A stretch of 64,000 bases of DNA from an uncultured Cohaesibacter sp. (lineage in GTDB: Bacteria; Pseudomonadota; Alphaproteobacteria; Rhizobiales; Cohaesibacteraceae). Positions within the stretch are counted from its first letter, which is position 1; the number at the start of each line of letters is the position of its first letter. The stretch covers positions 4,480,501-4,544,500 of the forward strand of contig NZ_OY781114.1 of the NCBI RefSeq assembly GCF_963676485.1, read 5' to 3'. Positions 9,764 to 19,059 of the stretch are shown here, piece by piece. Below the pieces are notes generated by a model. The model worked only from the letters and a program-made list of their open reading frames with translations, had not been told where the DNA came from and did no database searches. The position numbers and the translations under genes are program-made.

Positions 9764-10024
9764 TGATAACGCTCCAGAGGAAAGGTGGGAGGCAGCTTCT
9801 GGCTGTCTTTTGTGTGAGCTTTGCGCTTCCCACTGAAGCATTCAAGTGCATTGCCGGACTACTTGGCAATATGACGGACAATTTCGGCAAATCGTTCGCC
9901 GCATCACTGCAAATGGATAAAATGCCACAGAATTGTGCATGCCTATTATTTAGACTCTGTGCATTAGTCTTTCGTTTCATGCTTACGAAAGCGGACATGG
10001 TAGTCGTCAATTGTTCATGCGAGT

Positions 10025-10056
10025 CAAAAAGGCCCGACGGTCTGCCGAGCCTTTCT
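10025..10056 (-). terminator. Rho-independent terminator after the upstream paralogue
   Basis: Read on the minus strand, AAAGGCTCGGCAG pairs with its near-complement ending GGGCCTTTTTG, a stem with a T-run 25 bp past the stop of the 10080-11237 gene. The rest of the 316-bp gap (9764-10079) shows no gene. This terminator means the two paralogues are probably transcribed separately. Confidence 0.7.
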
Positions 10057-10079
10057 TGTCAATTGTAACGATGGACCTT

Positions 10080-11237
10080 TTAGGCCACATGTTCGGTCAG
10101 ATGGAATTCATCACCATGCGCTTTGATCTCTTCAAACCAGCGATGGATAGTCGTTGGATCTGAAGGCGCGGCCGAGACACCAGCCGGAAGCGCCCCTTCC
10201 AATACCGTCTCAACTGCTAGGCTCACCGTGATGGAAACAAGACGAGCCATAGCCGAGAAATTCTTGTCACCTCTGGAATCAAGAGCATAGTCTTTATGCC
10301 AAACGATCTTGCCGTCTTTGCTGGCCTTTAGCTCGACAACCAGAACAACCCTGTCCGGCTCGCCTTTATCATAGGCATAGTCTGTCCAGAGCTGTTCGCT
10401 CATGGCAGCGAGCTTGGCGGCTCCATCTGGGCCCGCCAATTCATTTTCAACGAAATTAAAAATATCAGCCCACGCATCAGACCAGCCATCAAGGCGCAAA
10501 GTGCCGCGCACAAAGGTATGCACATTCCAATCGCTGCCCATGCCATAGGCCTGCATGAAGGGCAAGGAGTCGCGGTTTGGATAGGACTGGAAGACTTCTG
10601 CGCCACCGGGCAGGTTGGCTGAATAGTCGGAAATCGCATCCCATGGTTTTTGGGTATTGACCTCCTGACCTCCCATAATGGCTTTGGCAGGGCTTTTCAG
10701 GGCCTTGAGAACGCCGAGCGGCGACCAGCTGAACTTATAGCGGAAGTCATTGGCGATAGCCGGAAATCCGCCGCAAAAAGAACGAAATTCATGGCTGTTT
10801 GACGGATCATAGGCGTCGCTGGCCTTATAGTCGCTCATAAGAAGATGAGCCAACAGATGGTCAAGGCCGGGATCGAGCCCGACTTCATTGACAAAGGTCA
10901 GTCCTTTTGCCTTGGCTTTTTCGTCAAGAGCGGCCATTTCCGGGCTAACATAGGAAGACGATACAAAATGGGCATCTTTCTCAAGGCAGAGTTCAGCGAT
11001 CTGCAAATGCATGGTGGCTGGCAGCATAGATACGGCGACATCACCGGGCTTCAAAGCCGCCCGGAGCGCATCAAGGGTGAATTCCTTGACATCAAATGAG
11101 CCGCTCAACCCTTCGGTCGCCGCTTCTGCCTTGGAGAGAGTGCGGTTCCAAAGCGTGATTTTGTGGTTTTTGGAAATGAGGCGACGGATGCCCGGCACGG
11201 AAGAAAGCCCTGCACCAAGCCAATGAATATGTGACAT
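10080..11237 (-). CDS. Saccharopine dehydrogenase-like protein, copy 2
   Basis: This 385-residue paralogue of the preceding gene has the same Rossmann start (HWLGAGLSSVPGIRRLI), the same FVSSSYVSPEMAALDE and the same EVGLDPGLDHLLAHLL. The start at 11237 is chosen over an in-frame ATG 60 bp upstream because GAGGGAAA precedes it and it aligns with copy 1. A saccharopine dehydrogenase/reductase-type reaction, NAD(P)-linked and cytoplasmic, is likely. Two adjacent copies could be the forward and reverse enzymes of a lysine/2-aminoadipate route or have split specificity. Sequence alone does not decide. Confidence 0.85.
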   Translation of the reverse strand: MSHIHWLGAGLSSVPGIRRLISKNHKITLWNRTLSKAEAATEGLSGSFDVKEFTLDALRAALKPGDVAVSMLPATMHLQIAELCLEKDAHFVSSSYVSPEMAALDEKAKAKGLTFVNEVGLDPGLDHLLAHLLMSDYKASDAYDPSNSHEFRSFCGGFPAIANDFRYKFSWSPLGVLKALKSPAKAIMGGQEVNTQKPWDAISDYSANLPGGAEVFQSYPNRDSLPFMQAYGMGSDWNVHTFVRGTLRLDGWSDAWADIFNFVENELAGPDGAAKLAAMSEQLWTDYAYDKGEPDRVVLVVELKASKDGKIVWHKDYALDSRGDKNFSAMARLVSITVSLAVETVLEGALPAGVSAAPSDPTTIHRWFEEIKAHGDEFHLTEHVA

Positions 11238-11438
11238 TATACTGTTTCCCTCGTATTTTTGTTTCTCTTGGTATACCAGTATTTTTGCTACCTGCAAGGC
11301 ATGAGAGCCTGGCCTGTCGAAAGATTGGTCTTTGTTGCGCGGTCCGCTTGATTTTTGCTCATTGTTCGCAATAAATCATCTCTGCAGAACCAAAACCAGA
11401 GCACTCCACTGCCCGAATAGAAGTGAGACCCGCCAAAG

Positions 11439-13109
11439 ATGCAAAGTGATATAGACATTGCCCGCGCAGCCACACTGAAGCCGATCACCGAGATAGGCGC
11501 GCGCCTCTCTATTCCGGCAGAGAAACTGATCCCTTTCGGGCATGACAAGGCCAAGCTTTCGCAAGGCTGCATGGATGAGTTGGCAGACCGCCCCAACGGC
11601 AAACTCATTCTGGTGACAGCCATCAGCCCGACCCCTGCCGGTGAAGGCAAGACCACAACGACGGTTGGCCTGGGCGACGCGCTCAATGCAATCGGCAAGA
11701 AGGCGAGTGTTTGCATTCGGGAAGCTTCTTTGGGGCCCTGCTTCGGAGTAAAGGGAGGAGCAGCCGGGGGCGGCATGGCGCAGGTTGTTCCGATGGAAGA
11801 AATGAACCTCCATTTCACAGGGGATTTCCATGCGGTAACGGCTGCGCATAATCTGCTCGCTGCCATGGTCGACAATCACATCTATTGGGGCAATGACCTC
11901 GATATCGATGTGCGGCGGATCAAATGGCGGCGTGTCCTTGACCTAAATGATCGCGCCTTGCGCCAGATCACCACGGGATTAGGCGGTGTCGCCAATGGGT
12001 TTCCCGCAGAATCCGGATTTGACATTGCGGTCGCATCAGAGGTGATGGCCATTCTTTGTCTGGCTGAGAACCACAAGGACCTGCAGCGGCGATTGGGGGA
12101 CATCATCGTTGGCTATCGCAGGGACCGCACCCCGGTCTATTGCCGCGACATCGGGGCGGATGGGGCTATGACGGTTTTGCTCAAACAAGCCATTCTGCCC
12201 AACCTTGTGCAGACACTGGAGAATAATCCGGCCTTTGTGCATGGTGGGCCTTTCGCCAATATTGCCCATGGATGCAACTCGGTGCTTTCCACCAAGGCCG
12301 CCCTCAAGCTGTCGGATTATGTGGTCACAGAAGCCGGCTTCGGAGCAGATCTGGGCGCGGAGAAATTCTTCAACATCAAATGCCGCAAGGCAGGCATCGC
12401 GCCCGATGCCGCCGTGATCGTAGCAACAGTGAGAGCACTCAAGATGAATGGCGGGGTTGCCAAAGCAGATTTGGGCACGCCTGATGAAGAAGCAGTCTTG
12501 GCTGGCTGCGCCAACCTCGGGCGTCACATCGAGAATGTCAAAAAGTTTGACGTACCGGTCGTTGTCGCGATCAATCATTTCACTTCAGACACGCCGGAGG
12601 AAACGGAAACCGTAAAGCGTTATGTTGAGAGCATGGGGTGCAAAGCCATTCTCTGTACCCACTGGGCCGATGGCTCCAAGGGAGCCATCGAATTGGCAGA
12701 AGCGATCGTTGCGATAACCGAAGCGGAAAAACCGCAATTCAAGCTCCTCTATCGGGACGCCCTACCCTTCGTTACCAAGATCGAGATTGTGGCCAAAGAG
12801 ATTTATGGCGCAAAAGGCGTCATCATCAACCAGAAGATCCGCCAGCAACTGGAGCAATGGCAGGACGAGGGCTATGGTGAACTGCCTGTTTGCATGGCAA
12901 AAACACAATATAGCTTCTCAACCGATCCAACCCTTTTGGGCGCACCAAATGATTTTGAAGTTCCGGTGAGAGAGGTTCGACTTTCTGCCGGAGCAGGTTT
13001 CATTGTCGTGATCTGCGGAGAAATCATGACAATGCCGGGGCTACCGCGCAAACCGGCAGCCTTGTCTATCCACCTTAATGAAAAAGGCGACATTGAAGGC
13101 TTGTTCTAA
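11439..13109 (+). CDS. fhs: Formate--tetrahydrofolate ligase
   Basis: The 556-residue enzyme couples formate and tetrahydrofolate, using ATP, to make 10-formyl-THF. The P-loop [16 protein letters not shown] is at residues 65-80, and the family sequences [16 protein letters not shown]-like (here [16 protein letters not shown]) and [15 protein letters not shown] are intact. Length equals that of known Fhs proteins. It is followed after 70 bp by folD on the same strand, so together they interconvert formate, 10-formyl-, methenyl- and methylene-THF. The nearby SoxG-like remnant suggests that this pair once sat beside a formaldehyde-generating sarcosine oxidase operon. Confidence 0.98.
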   Translation: MQSDIDIARAATLKPITEIGARLSIPAEKLIPFGHDKAKLSQGCMDELADRPNGKLILVTAISPTPAGEGKTTTTVGLGDALNAIGKKASVCIREASLGPCFGVKGGAAGGGMAQVVPMEEMNLHFTGDFHAVTAAHNLLAAMVDNHIYWGNDLDIDVRRIKWRRVLDLNDRALRQITTGLGGVANGFPAESGFDIAVASEVMAILCLAENHKDLQRRLGDIIVGYRRDRTPVYCRDIGADGAMTVLLKQAILPNLVQTLENNPAFVHGGPFANIAHGCNSVLSTKAALKLSDYVVTEAGFGADLGAEKFFNIKCRKAGIAPDAAVIVATVRALKMNGGVAKADLGTPDEEAVLAGCANLGRHIENVKKFDVPVVVAINHFTSDTPEETETVKRYVESMGCKAILCTHWADGSKGAIELAEAIVAITEAEKPQFKLLYRDALPFVTKIEIVAKEIYGAKGVIINQKIRQQLEQWQDEGYGELPVCMAKTQYSFSTDPTLLGAPNDFEVPVREVRLSAGAGFIVVICGEIMTMPGLPRKPAALSIHLNEKGDIEGLF

Positions 13110-13179
13110 GGAGTCTATAGCTGATGGCAACTTATTGCCGCATGAGCATGGAATCACACGTCTTGAAAGAGAGAAGCAC

Positions 13180-14094
13180 ATGACTGCAACACGCATTGAT
13201 GGCAAGGCCATTGCCGCAGCGCTGAGAGAAAAGATTGCCGTTGAGGGCAAGAAACTGATCGATGAGACCGGCGTCGTGCCAGGCATTGCGGTGGTCATCG
13301 TTGGAGAAGATCCGGCAAGCAAGGTGTATGTGGCCTCAAAGGGCAAAGCAGCCAATGAATGCCATTTCAAGTCGGTTGAACATGCTTTGCCTGCAGATAC
13401 GTCCGAAGAAACACTCTTGTCTCTAGTGGGGGCATTGAACGATGACGACAGCATTCATGGCATTCTCGTGCAGCTGCCCCTGCCCGATCACATCGATGAA
13501 TCCAAGGTGCTGGAGCTGATCCGACCCGACAAGGATGTTGACGGTTTCCACCCGATCAATGTCGGCTTGCTCACCGCAGGCGCTAAAGACAAGGCCATGG
13601 TGCCATGCACGCCGGCCGGGTCTCTTATTCTGGCCAAGCGCTCACTGGGTGATCTTTCCGGAAAATCAGCCGTTGTCGTCGGCAGGTCTAACATTGTCGG
13701 TAAACCGATGGCTGCGTTATTGCTTGCTGAAAGCTGTACGGTGACCATTGCCCACAGCCGCACGAAAGACCTTCCCGATGTGGTAAAGGCCGCGGACATT
13801 GTTGTTGCTGCAGTCGGACGCCCGCAGATGATCAAGGGCGACTGGATCAAGGATGGCGCCTGTGTCATCGATGTGGGGATCAACCGCATTCCAGCCCCTG
13901 AACGTGGCGAAGGCAAAACACGGCTCGTGGGCGACGTCGATTTTGACGGAGCGGTAGAACATGCAGCCTTTATCACGCCGGTTCCAGGTGGCGTTGGCCC
14001 GATGACCATTGCTTTGTTGATGGCCAATACGCTGACGGCGGCACGCCGCGTTGCCGGTCTGAAGGATCTTGATTATGCAGCCCTTCTTGGCTGA
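13180..14094 (+). CDS. folD: Bifunctional methylene-THF dehydrogenase / methenyl-THF cyclohydrolase
   Basis: This 304-residue protein oxidises 5,10-methylene-THF with NADP and hydrolyses the methenyl product to 10-formyl-THF. The catalytic Tyr50 and Lys54 (KVYVASKGK) fall at the same positions as in E. coli Fol[33 protein letters not shown] and [11 protein letters not shown] are all present. The ATG at 13180, preceded by GAAAGAGAGAAG, is chosen over an upstream in-frame ATG inside fhs because only this start fits the family N-terminus ([11 protein letters not shown]). Confidence 0.97.
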   Translation: MTATRIDGKAIAAALREKIAVEGKKLIDETGVVPGIAVVIVGEDPASKVYVASKGKAANECHFKSVEHALPADTSEETLLSLVGALNDDDSIHGILVQLPLPDHIDESKVLELIRPDKDVDGFHPINVGLLTAGAKDKAMVPCTPAGSLILAKRSLGDLSGKSAVVVGRSNIVGKPMAALLLAESCTVTIAHSRTKDLPDVVKAADIVVAAVGRPQMIKGDWIKDGACVIDVGINRIPAPERGEGKTRLVGDVDFDGAVEHAAFITPVPGGVGPMTIALLMANTLTAARRVAGLKDLDYAALLG

Positions 14095-14219
14095 GAAAAG
14101 TGAATTATGATGCGGCAGGGGTTAGGAAGGCAAAACTGCCGTCCACATAACCTTCTACTCATTGAAGTGTCATGAATTTGATCTTATCTTTAAAGGGCCT
14201 GAACGGTCTGATGGAGTAA

Positions 14220-14543
14220 ATGATGGCTAACAAAGACGTCACCGAATATCTCATTGCAAAAGTAAAATCGGAAGGTTTGCTTGAGGGCTATAAACGCGCT
14301 CGCAAACCCAAGCCACCAAAACAGAGTGACGATACCTTCCTGAAGGCTGGCTATCGCATTATGGAAGAAACTGGCGCCATGCCACGTGAAATCGAACTGA
14401 AAAAGGCCATCGCCGAAGAGTTCGAAAAGCTAAGCGAAGCCAAGTCCGACGAGGAAAAGGAAGAGCATTTCCGCAGGCTGGCAGAACTGCAGATGGTGTT
14501 GGGTGTCGAGCAGGATGCACGGCGCAAATTCTACACTGAATGA
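14220..14543 (+). CDS. Conserved hypothetical protein, small and highly charged
   Basis: This 107-residue protein is not recognised. It is rich in Lys and Glu, predicted mostly helical, and has no membrane segment, signal peptide or metal-binding motif. The middle (about 55-100) looks like one or two amphipathic helices. Two adjacent ATGs (14220 and 14223) could start it. It is followed 28 bp later by a clear terminator. It is treated as real because of its codon use and the terminator placement. Confidence 0.6.
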   Translation: MMANKDVTEYLIAKVKSEGLLEGYKRARKPKPPKQSDDTFLKAGYRIMEETGAMPREIELKKAIAEEFEKLSEAKSDEEKEEHFRRLAELQMVLGVEQDARRKFYTE

Positions 14544-14571
14544 GCCCATTCATTCGTATGAAATGAAAGAG

Positions 14572-14602
14572 CCCGCCCCTGTTTCAAGGCGGGTTTTCTT
14601 TT
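14572..14602 (+). terminator. Rho-independent terminator
   Basis: CCCGCC and GGCGGG form a perfect 6-bp stem around a 10-base loop, followed by TTTTCTTTT. It is downstream of the charged hypothetical gene ending at 14543. Confidence 0.85.
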
Positions 14603-14641
14603 GACTTTTGTGCTTTGTCGATCGGATTCTTGATGGAACCC

Positions 14642-15241
14642 TACCAGTCCGCGTTATACTCTAGCATCATATCAACACGATAGCTTGAGGCATAATCTGC
14701 AAAGAATTCCTTGCGAGGATGGACTAGTCATCGCGCGTTTCTCCTTGTCATATCGTGACATTGCATCGAGCATATAGACTGGTAACGCAGTGCGCTCCTT
14801 CCATTCATTAGAAAAGAAATTGATAGAGCTGCCTCTGCTTAAGACATTGCGGAAAGACGCGCCTGTGAGGGATAGCATAACCTTGCCATTAGCGATATCA
14901 ACAGGAACAAAGCGGTAGTTTGAAAGCGCTTCTGACGGTGCCTTTTCGGGCTTCAAAGCATTTCATTCATTGGAAATGATCGACCATTCATTCGACCCCA
15001 TCCAAAGAGCGGCAACAGCATCTTTTTGCTGCGCAGCACATGGCTTAAGGGGTAAAGTTGGCCATATCAGCTCCTTGACGGACGCGAGAAAAGACTTGTC
15101 TTCGCTACCCCAGCGCAAACTGAGCAGCCTTGTCTCATCTTCAAAGGAAAGGGAGACCGCCATTGCTGGTGCCAGTCCTGATGATAGGACGTGGCATTGC
15201 GAGCGAGTGACGCAAATGAAAAGAGCATTGAAGTGCCTCAA
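14642..15241 (-). pseudogene. Decayed sarcosine oxidase gamma subunit (SoxG-like) gene
   Basis: On the minus strand two collinear pieces in one frame read like a SoxG protein. The upstream piece (15241-14963) holds RLLSLRWGSEDKSF, PTLPLKPCAA and LWMGSNEWSII. The downstream piece (to about 14725) holds FVPVDIANGKVMLSLTG and NVLSRGSSINFFSNEW, matching the LW-GPDEW and VD-S-G...L-L-G patterns of the family. A TGA at 14965-14963 separates them. Near 14715-14730 the frame shifts, and a plausible C-terminus (EFFADYASSYRVDMM) continues in another frame to a stop at 14642. The heterotetrameric oxidase demethylates sarcosine and passes formaldehyde to folate. No soxB, soxD or soxA is present. Its position next to fhs-folD supports the call. 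Confidence 0.55.
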
Positions 15242-16218
15242 TGGTGATGGCAGATCGACTTCCTATTTCTATTGAAGCGAATATTGTCTTTTATAGCCAT
15301 CGAAACAGACCTGGCCCTGAAATCAGCCCAGACAAGGCAATGCCTTCCCCTTGCTGACGGCCCGGCAGTCATCCGCCCAAAGCCAATTCTGCTTTAGGTA
15401 ATTTTTACTTACCCTTATTTTTTCTTAGGGCAAAACTTTATTGCTGTATATTATTCCACCACCATTCACTCAGTGCATACTGATTTAATCCAACGCGACA
15501 CTTCTTTAAGGCGCCATTTGAAAATGTCACCACCCCAAGATTGACAAGCCGCTCCTCAACACCATCTCCGCTAAGGGGGTGTTGGCTTAAGCGGCATCAA
15601 TTGGTTCCAGCCTTAATTTGGATCTATTTGTATGCAATTTTCGTTTCTGTTCACTATAGTCTTTGCGAATGAATTACCCCAAAATTCCCTCATATTCTTA
15701 TGCTCGGAAAGACTTTTTACGACAAAGCACATCAGTACTTGATGCTCTAAAATAATCGTTTTTTCCCTAGAACTTTTCTTCTTCAAATTTCCAGATATCT
15801 TTGCACCATTATCAGCTTGATCGATTTTCGAGCAAATGGGGATTTTTTGTGGCGAATATTTTGTCACCTTCGCTAGATTTTGAATTGGGAATTGTAAATT
15901 CGTTTAATTTTATTTCATTCCATTTCTTTCTCTCTCTGCACTTGATATGGTTTTATCACGTAATATCATTGTTTTAGGAAAGAACAATTCCAACTAGAAA
16001 TGCTTTTTGTAACATTAATGTGAAATTTCAAAACAGACGCAAATCTAATCTTTGAGTTTTGTTTTTTGTGATGTAATCTTTTCATGTTGGTTTTTCTGAA
16101 GCGTTTGGTTTGCTGCTCGTATGAGCGGCTGCTTAGGGCCTCACGAAGAAGATAACTACCCCATGGTGTATATGAGGTACCCAGGGACAAGACCCTTAAG
16201 TCAAAAGGAAATTTTGAA
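15242..16218. other. Long AT-rich non-coding stretch upstream of cspA
   Basis: No convincing gene is seen. The only longer frame (minus, 15613-15867) is Lys/Ser-rich, resembles nothing and lacks a ribosome binding site. The last few hundred bases, which include a region rich in T and A from 15890 to 16080, probably contain the promoter and a long untranslated leader of cspA, as is usual for cold-shock genes. A structured element lies at 15547-15596. Confidence 0.4.
15547..15596. repeat. Bipartite inverted repeat / possible structured RNA
   Basis: Two nested pairings occur around the same centre: outer GCCGCT (15548-15553) with AGCGGC (15590-15595), inner CAACACC (15557-15563) with GGTGTTG (15578-15584). 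The loop is 14 bases. No T-run follows on either side, so a simple terminator is unlikely. Confidence 0.4.
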
Positions 16219-16428
16219 ATGGCAACCGGAACTGTAAAGTGGTTCAACCCAACCAAGGGTTACGGCTTCATAGAGCCAGCCGAAGGTGGAAAAGATGCGT
16301 TCGTTCACATCTCCGCGGTTGAACGTTCCGGCCTAACAACCCTTACCGAAGGTCAGAAGGTTGAATATGAAATGGTTGAAGGTCGCAACGGCAAGGAAAA
16401 TGCCGATAGCCTGAAAGTGCTCGGCTAA
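16219..16428 (+). CDS. cspA: Single-domain cold-shock protein (CspA family)
   Basis: This 69-residue protein is one complete cold-shock domain. It has RNP1 (KGYGFI) and RNP2 (DAFVHI) around the canonical [17 protein letters not shown] start, and ends ADSLKVLG. It binds single-stranded nucleic acid and acts as an RNA chaperone. AAGGAAA lies seven to eight bases before the ATG, and a long AT-rich upstream region is consistent with a regulated leader. It is the single-domain paralogue of the tandem-CSD protein at 855-1436. Confidence 0.96.
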   Translation: MATGTVKWFNPTKGYGFIEPAEGGKDAFVHISAVERSGLTTLTEGQKVEYEMVEGRNGKENADSLKVLG

Positions 16429-16467
16429 AGCGATCTAACAGTCCATTGAAGGCTTAAACATTCTTGA

Positions 16468-16496
16468 GACCCTGGTGCCTGCATCGGGGTTTTTTG
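16468..16496 (+). terminator. Probable terminator after cspA
   Basis: A short stem GACCC...GGGGT followed by a run of six T residues lies 40 bp past the cspA stop. The stem is short but the T-run is clear. Confidence 0.5.
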
Positions 16497-16640
16497 CTAT
16501 CCGCCCTTTTTCCGCTTTTCCCTCTTGATCACAAATTATTTTGGGTATGAACTTGTTGTATTTTGATCTCATCCCCACCTAGGCTATACTGCTTACCAAG
16601 TTCCAACCTGTTGGTTAGGTTAGGGAAGTTTTTCAATCGC

Positions 16641-16979
16641 ATGTCACGTCATCTGCAAAATATTGCTGTTATTATGCTCTTGTTGTTCGGACTTTTTGCC
16701 GGAACAGGACAGGGTTTTGCGTTTGAGCACAAGCAGCAAACGTCGTGCTTGGATGTGGTCGGAATGTCTGTCTCCAGCGACATGCAACAAAGTCAGTGCG
16801 AAAAGGATCTTGTCGTTCAGACCTGCCCGTCTGATGGTGCCTTTTCTTTCTTCCTGATCTCCCCTTGCACGCAAAGCTATCGCCGTGCCTTAAAGTTTGT
16901 TCCCTTCCCTGATTTGAATGCCAATCTCATAGGCACGAGCATCCCCCCCGCTTCACCGCCTCCTATCCCTTACAGCTGA
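16641..16979 (+). CDS. Small exported hypothetical protein, cysteine-containing
   Basis: From the ATG at 16641 the protein has 112 residues. It begins with a signal peptide: a charged start, then IAVIMLLLFGLFAGTG, and a cleavage site near GFAFE. The mature part has four cysteines (CLDVV, QCEKD, QTCPS and SPCTQ), which could form two disulfides in the periplasm, and a Pro-rich tail ending PPPIPYS. The family is not recognised. An in-frame ATG at 16563 would add 26 residues without a signal-like start and is disfavoured. AGGGAAG lies upstream at somewhat long spacing. Confidence 0.5.
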   Translation: MSRHLQNIAVIMLLLFGLFAGTGQGFAFEHKQQTSCLDVVGMSVSSDMQQSQCEKDLVVQTCPSDGAFSFFLISPCTQSYRRALKFVPFPDLNANLIGTSIPPASPPPIPYS

Positions 16980-17144
16980 GAAAATCTCCGCTCGTCTCTG
17001 AAGCTACCATTCTCATGGAAGCATGAACGAGAGTGGAGAGCATTTATCTGGCAGCAATGCATCGGGTAATTGGCGTCAATTTGGATGCCCATTCCTGTTC
17101 GCGCTTTGCTGAAACAGCACTCTTTGTCTGGAAAAGGGCCTATT

Positions 17145-17321
17145 ATGAGCACCTCACATCAACCCGCAACGATCATGGGCAAACGTCAGGACCCCGAACC
17201 CGAGGAACCCGACGCACTGGCGCAACTCCTGCGAAAAGCTTCCAGGTTGGGATTTTCCGGAAAGGAAATTGATCAACTGAAAGCCAGATATGGAGCGCAT
17301 ATCGACATCGAAATGCGCTAA
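17145..17321 (+). CDS. Small hypothetical protein
   Basis: A 58-residue reading frame from ATG at 17145, preceded by GGAAAAGGGCC, encodes a soluble, mostly helical protein with a DPEPEEPDALAQLLRKA segment. The family is not recognised. It ends just before a perfect 12-bp inverted repeat that probably ends its transcript, which favours it being a real gene. A longer in-frame version from 17070 has an implausible N-terminus. Confidence 0.45.
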   Translation: MSTSHQPATIMGKRQDPEPEEPDALAQLLRKASRLGFSGKEIDQLKARYGAHIDIEMR

Positions 17322-17324
17322 CTC

Positions 17325-17372
17325 ATTGGCGCCTCTGTTTCCTTAGCTGCTATTTGGAATAGAGGCGCCAAT
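17325..17372. terminator. Perfect 12-bp inverted repeat, probable terminator
   Basis: ATTGGCGCCTCT (17325-17336) and AGAGGCGCCAAT (17361-17372) are exact complements separated by 24 bases. It lies between the small gene ending at 17321 and the 3' end of a GH4 remnant on the other strand. There is no long T-run, so termination strength is uncertain. Confidence 0.55.
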
Positions 17373-17378
17373 CGCATT

Positions 17379-17919
17379 TCATTGCACGACTACATTTGCG
17401 CATGTCCACACACTATATCGAGAGCTACTCGCATACCTTATAAGCACGCACCACAAAGTGCTGGGGCAGCTCACCCATTTGCAGAGCATTTCTTGGGTAT
17501 GGAACACTTCGCGGCAACAGCCAACAGCCTTGATGTTTGGCTGAGCGGCAAAAAGAGCTGCAGTACACCAAGCCATCGGATTGGTGTAGTTTATAACCCA
17601 AGCATTGGGGCAAATATCCATGATGTGATTGGCAAAATTGGCCAGAACCGGGATTACTCGAATGGCGCGAGCAATGCCGCCGGGCCCTGTTGTGTCTCCA
17701 ACACTCTGCTAGATACCGTATTTCTCTGGAATCTTGAGGTCGATGAAGCAGTTCTCCGTCGGGCCGGGTTCTATGGAAATAACAACGAAATAGGCACCAT
17801 CGAGAGCTCGATCAAGGCCCGGCTCGACCACCACTTCGAATTTCGCGATGGCTTCGAGACGGGACAATATGTGCTTGCTGACTTCCCCCTCCGACGTAGG
17901 CGATTTTCACGTTTTTCAT
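17379..17919 (-). pseudogene. Glycoside hydrolase family 4 gene remnant (alpha-galactosidase/galacturonidase-like)
   Basis: On the minus strand an ATG at 17919 opens a typical GH4 NAD-binding start, KIAYVGGGS. The frame is then lost within 15 codons and about 40 or more codons are missing. It resumes in another frame with VVEPGLDRALDGAYFVV, ISIEPGPTE and IDLKIPEKYGI. A TAG at 17711-17709 stands where the family has a Tyr before QSVGDTTGPGGIARAIR. The rest (ICPNAWVINYTNPMAWC and KAVGCCREVFHTQEML) continues until the sequence degenerates before 17379. GH4 enzymes hydrolyse glycosides through an NAD- and metal-dependent redox mechanism. Functional protein is not possible: deletion, frameshift, nonsense codon and a missing C-terminal half. 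Confidence 0.8.
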
Positions 17920-18014
17920 AAGCTGGGGATTTCAAGCTTTTAGTCCGGTCAATGAAGGATACCGAGTTGCGGACAGCAAAGCGCCGCCGGAAAGGATACA
18001 TCCTGAGCTGATCG

Positions 18015-18457
18015 TTATTCCCCCATCACCAATGGGTAACAATGCAAATCCTTGAACGAAACAAAGTTTGAATGACTCACCAGTTTTCGCCGGAGACCAA
18101 TGAGATAAAGATCCTGCGCGATGAGTGGAAAGATATTGACCCCTTCAAGCGCGGGAGCATTCGGCAAGAGGCCGAAATCCACCTCTCTTGTTTCAATCAG
18201 CTGGCGAGGATCTTTAACCGAAAGCTCCAGCAGACGCAGATTGATTTTAGGGAAGCGTTCACTGCACCGCCAAAAAGCTTGCCAGCCAGAGGTGGAACCA
18301 TGGATTTTGACAAAGCCTCGAGAACCTGTCCCGACGGTTCCAGCCCCACTTGAGCCACTTCTCCACGCGCCTGCGCGACATGACGCAGGATGGCGACGGC
18401 TGCCAATGAGGGACTGAAGGCTTTCCTTCCCATCCTCATACCCAAATCAGGAACGGC
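18015..18457 (-). pseudogene. LysR-family regulator remnant
   Basis: Minus-strand frames read like the linker and effector-binding domain of a LysR regulator. One frame gives SLAAVAILRHVAQARGEVAQVGLEPSG (in two parts here) and MVPPLAGKLFGGAVNA. After a one-base slip near 18260 the next frame gives FPKINLRLLELSV, EVDFGLLPNAPALEG and PLIAQDLYLIG, then stops at 18017-18015. The DNA-binding HTH is missing at the 5' side, where the intact DUF2834 gene begins in the opposite direction, and the last part of the effector domain is missing too. It probably regulated the neighbouring GH4 gene. Confidence 0.65.
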
Positions 18458-18532
18458 TGTTTGGAGCTCATTGTACCCTATTTCTTTCTGCTCTAGAATT
18501 GCTGAGCTCGCAAACAACTTCGGATTCTTACC

Positions 18533-18850
18533 ATGTCCCTTCGCCGTTTTTACCTAGTCATGTGCGTTCTTGGCACAGTTATTCCCTGGATATTCTTTAC
18601 AAGTTTCTTTGCAAAAAACGGGCTAGATATCCCTCTGTTTGTGAGGGGGCTATTTTCTAACGGCGCCGCTGGTGGATTTTCGACGGATGTAATGATTTCA
18701 ATTGTGGTGTTCTGGGTCTGGTCGCGGATAGATTCTCAGCGGCATGGAGTTCGTAACTGGTGGCTCATTCTTCCAGCAGGCGCTTTGGTTGGTCTGTCAC
18801 TTGCCTTGCCGCTTTACCTCTATTTCCGGCAGGACAATGATCGAGAATGA
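18533..18850 (+). CDS. DUF2834 family membrane protein
   Basis: This 105-residue protein has three predicted membrane helices: residues 6-26, about 50-66 (VMISIVVFWVWS) and 78-98. The conserved WIFFTSFF and SRIDSQRHGVRNWW features are those of DUF2834. The function of the family is unknown. It overlaps the decayed start of the LysR remnant in the opposite orientation and ends before a strong bidirectional terminator. Confidence 0.75.
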   Translation: MSLRRFYLVMCVLGTVIPWIFFTSFFAKNGLDIPLFVRGLFSNGAAGGFSTDVMISIVVFWVWSRIDSQRHGVRNWWLILPAGALVGLSLALPLYLYFRQDNDRE

Positions 18851-18995
18851 AGGGCTATTTTGTCCGCATTTCCGATGCCCGAGGCTGCGAAATATTGCAC
18901 TCAGAACCAATGGCTACTTTCGAAAAGCGCATCGGCGTTACCTCTCATTGCCCTACAGGGCGCTTGGAGCGACTTCGTTGAAGAGAATATGTTTT

Positions 18996-19031
18996 GATCC
19001 TCTTGCAACTGCTACCAAATGCAAGAGGATC
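18996..19031. terminator. Bidirectional terminator
   Basis: GATCCTCTTGCA (18996-19007) and TGCAAGAGGATC (19020-19031) are perfect 12-bp complements around a 12-base loop, with T-rich flanks on both strands. It lies 29 bp past the stop of the GntP permease gene (-) and after the DUF2834 gene (+). Confidence 0.85.
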
Positions 19032-19059
19032 GTGTTTTTATATATTATTCAGTTTCTAA

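Noticed and set aside
15613-15867. 84-codon minus-strand frame in the AT-rich gap
   Set aside because: Low-complexity Lys/Ser content, no ribosome binding site and no family resemblance. It is best explained by AT-rich non-coding DNA.
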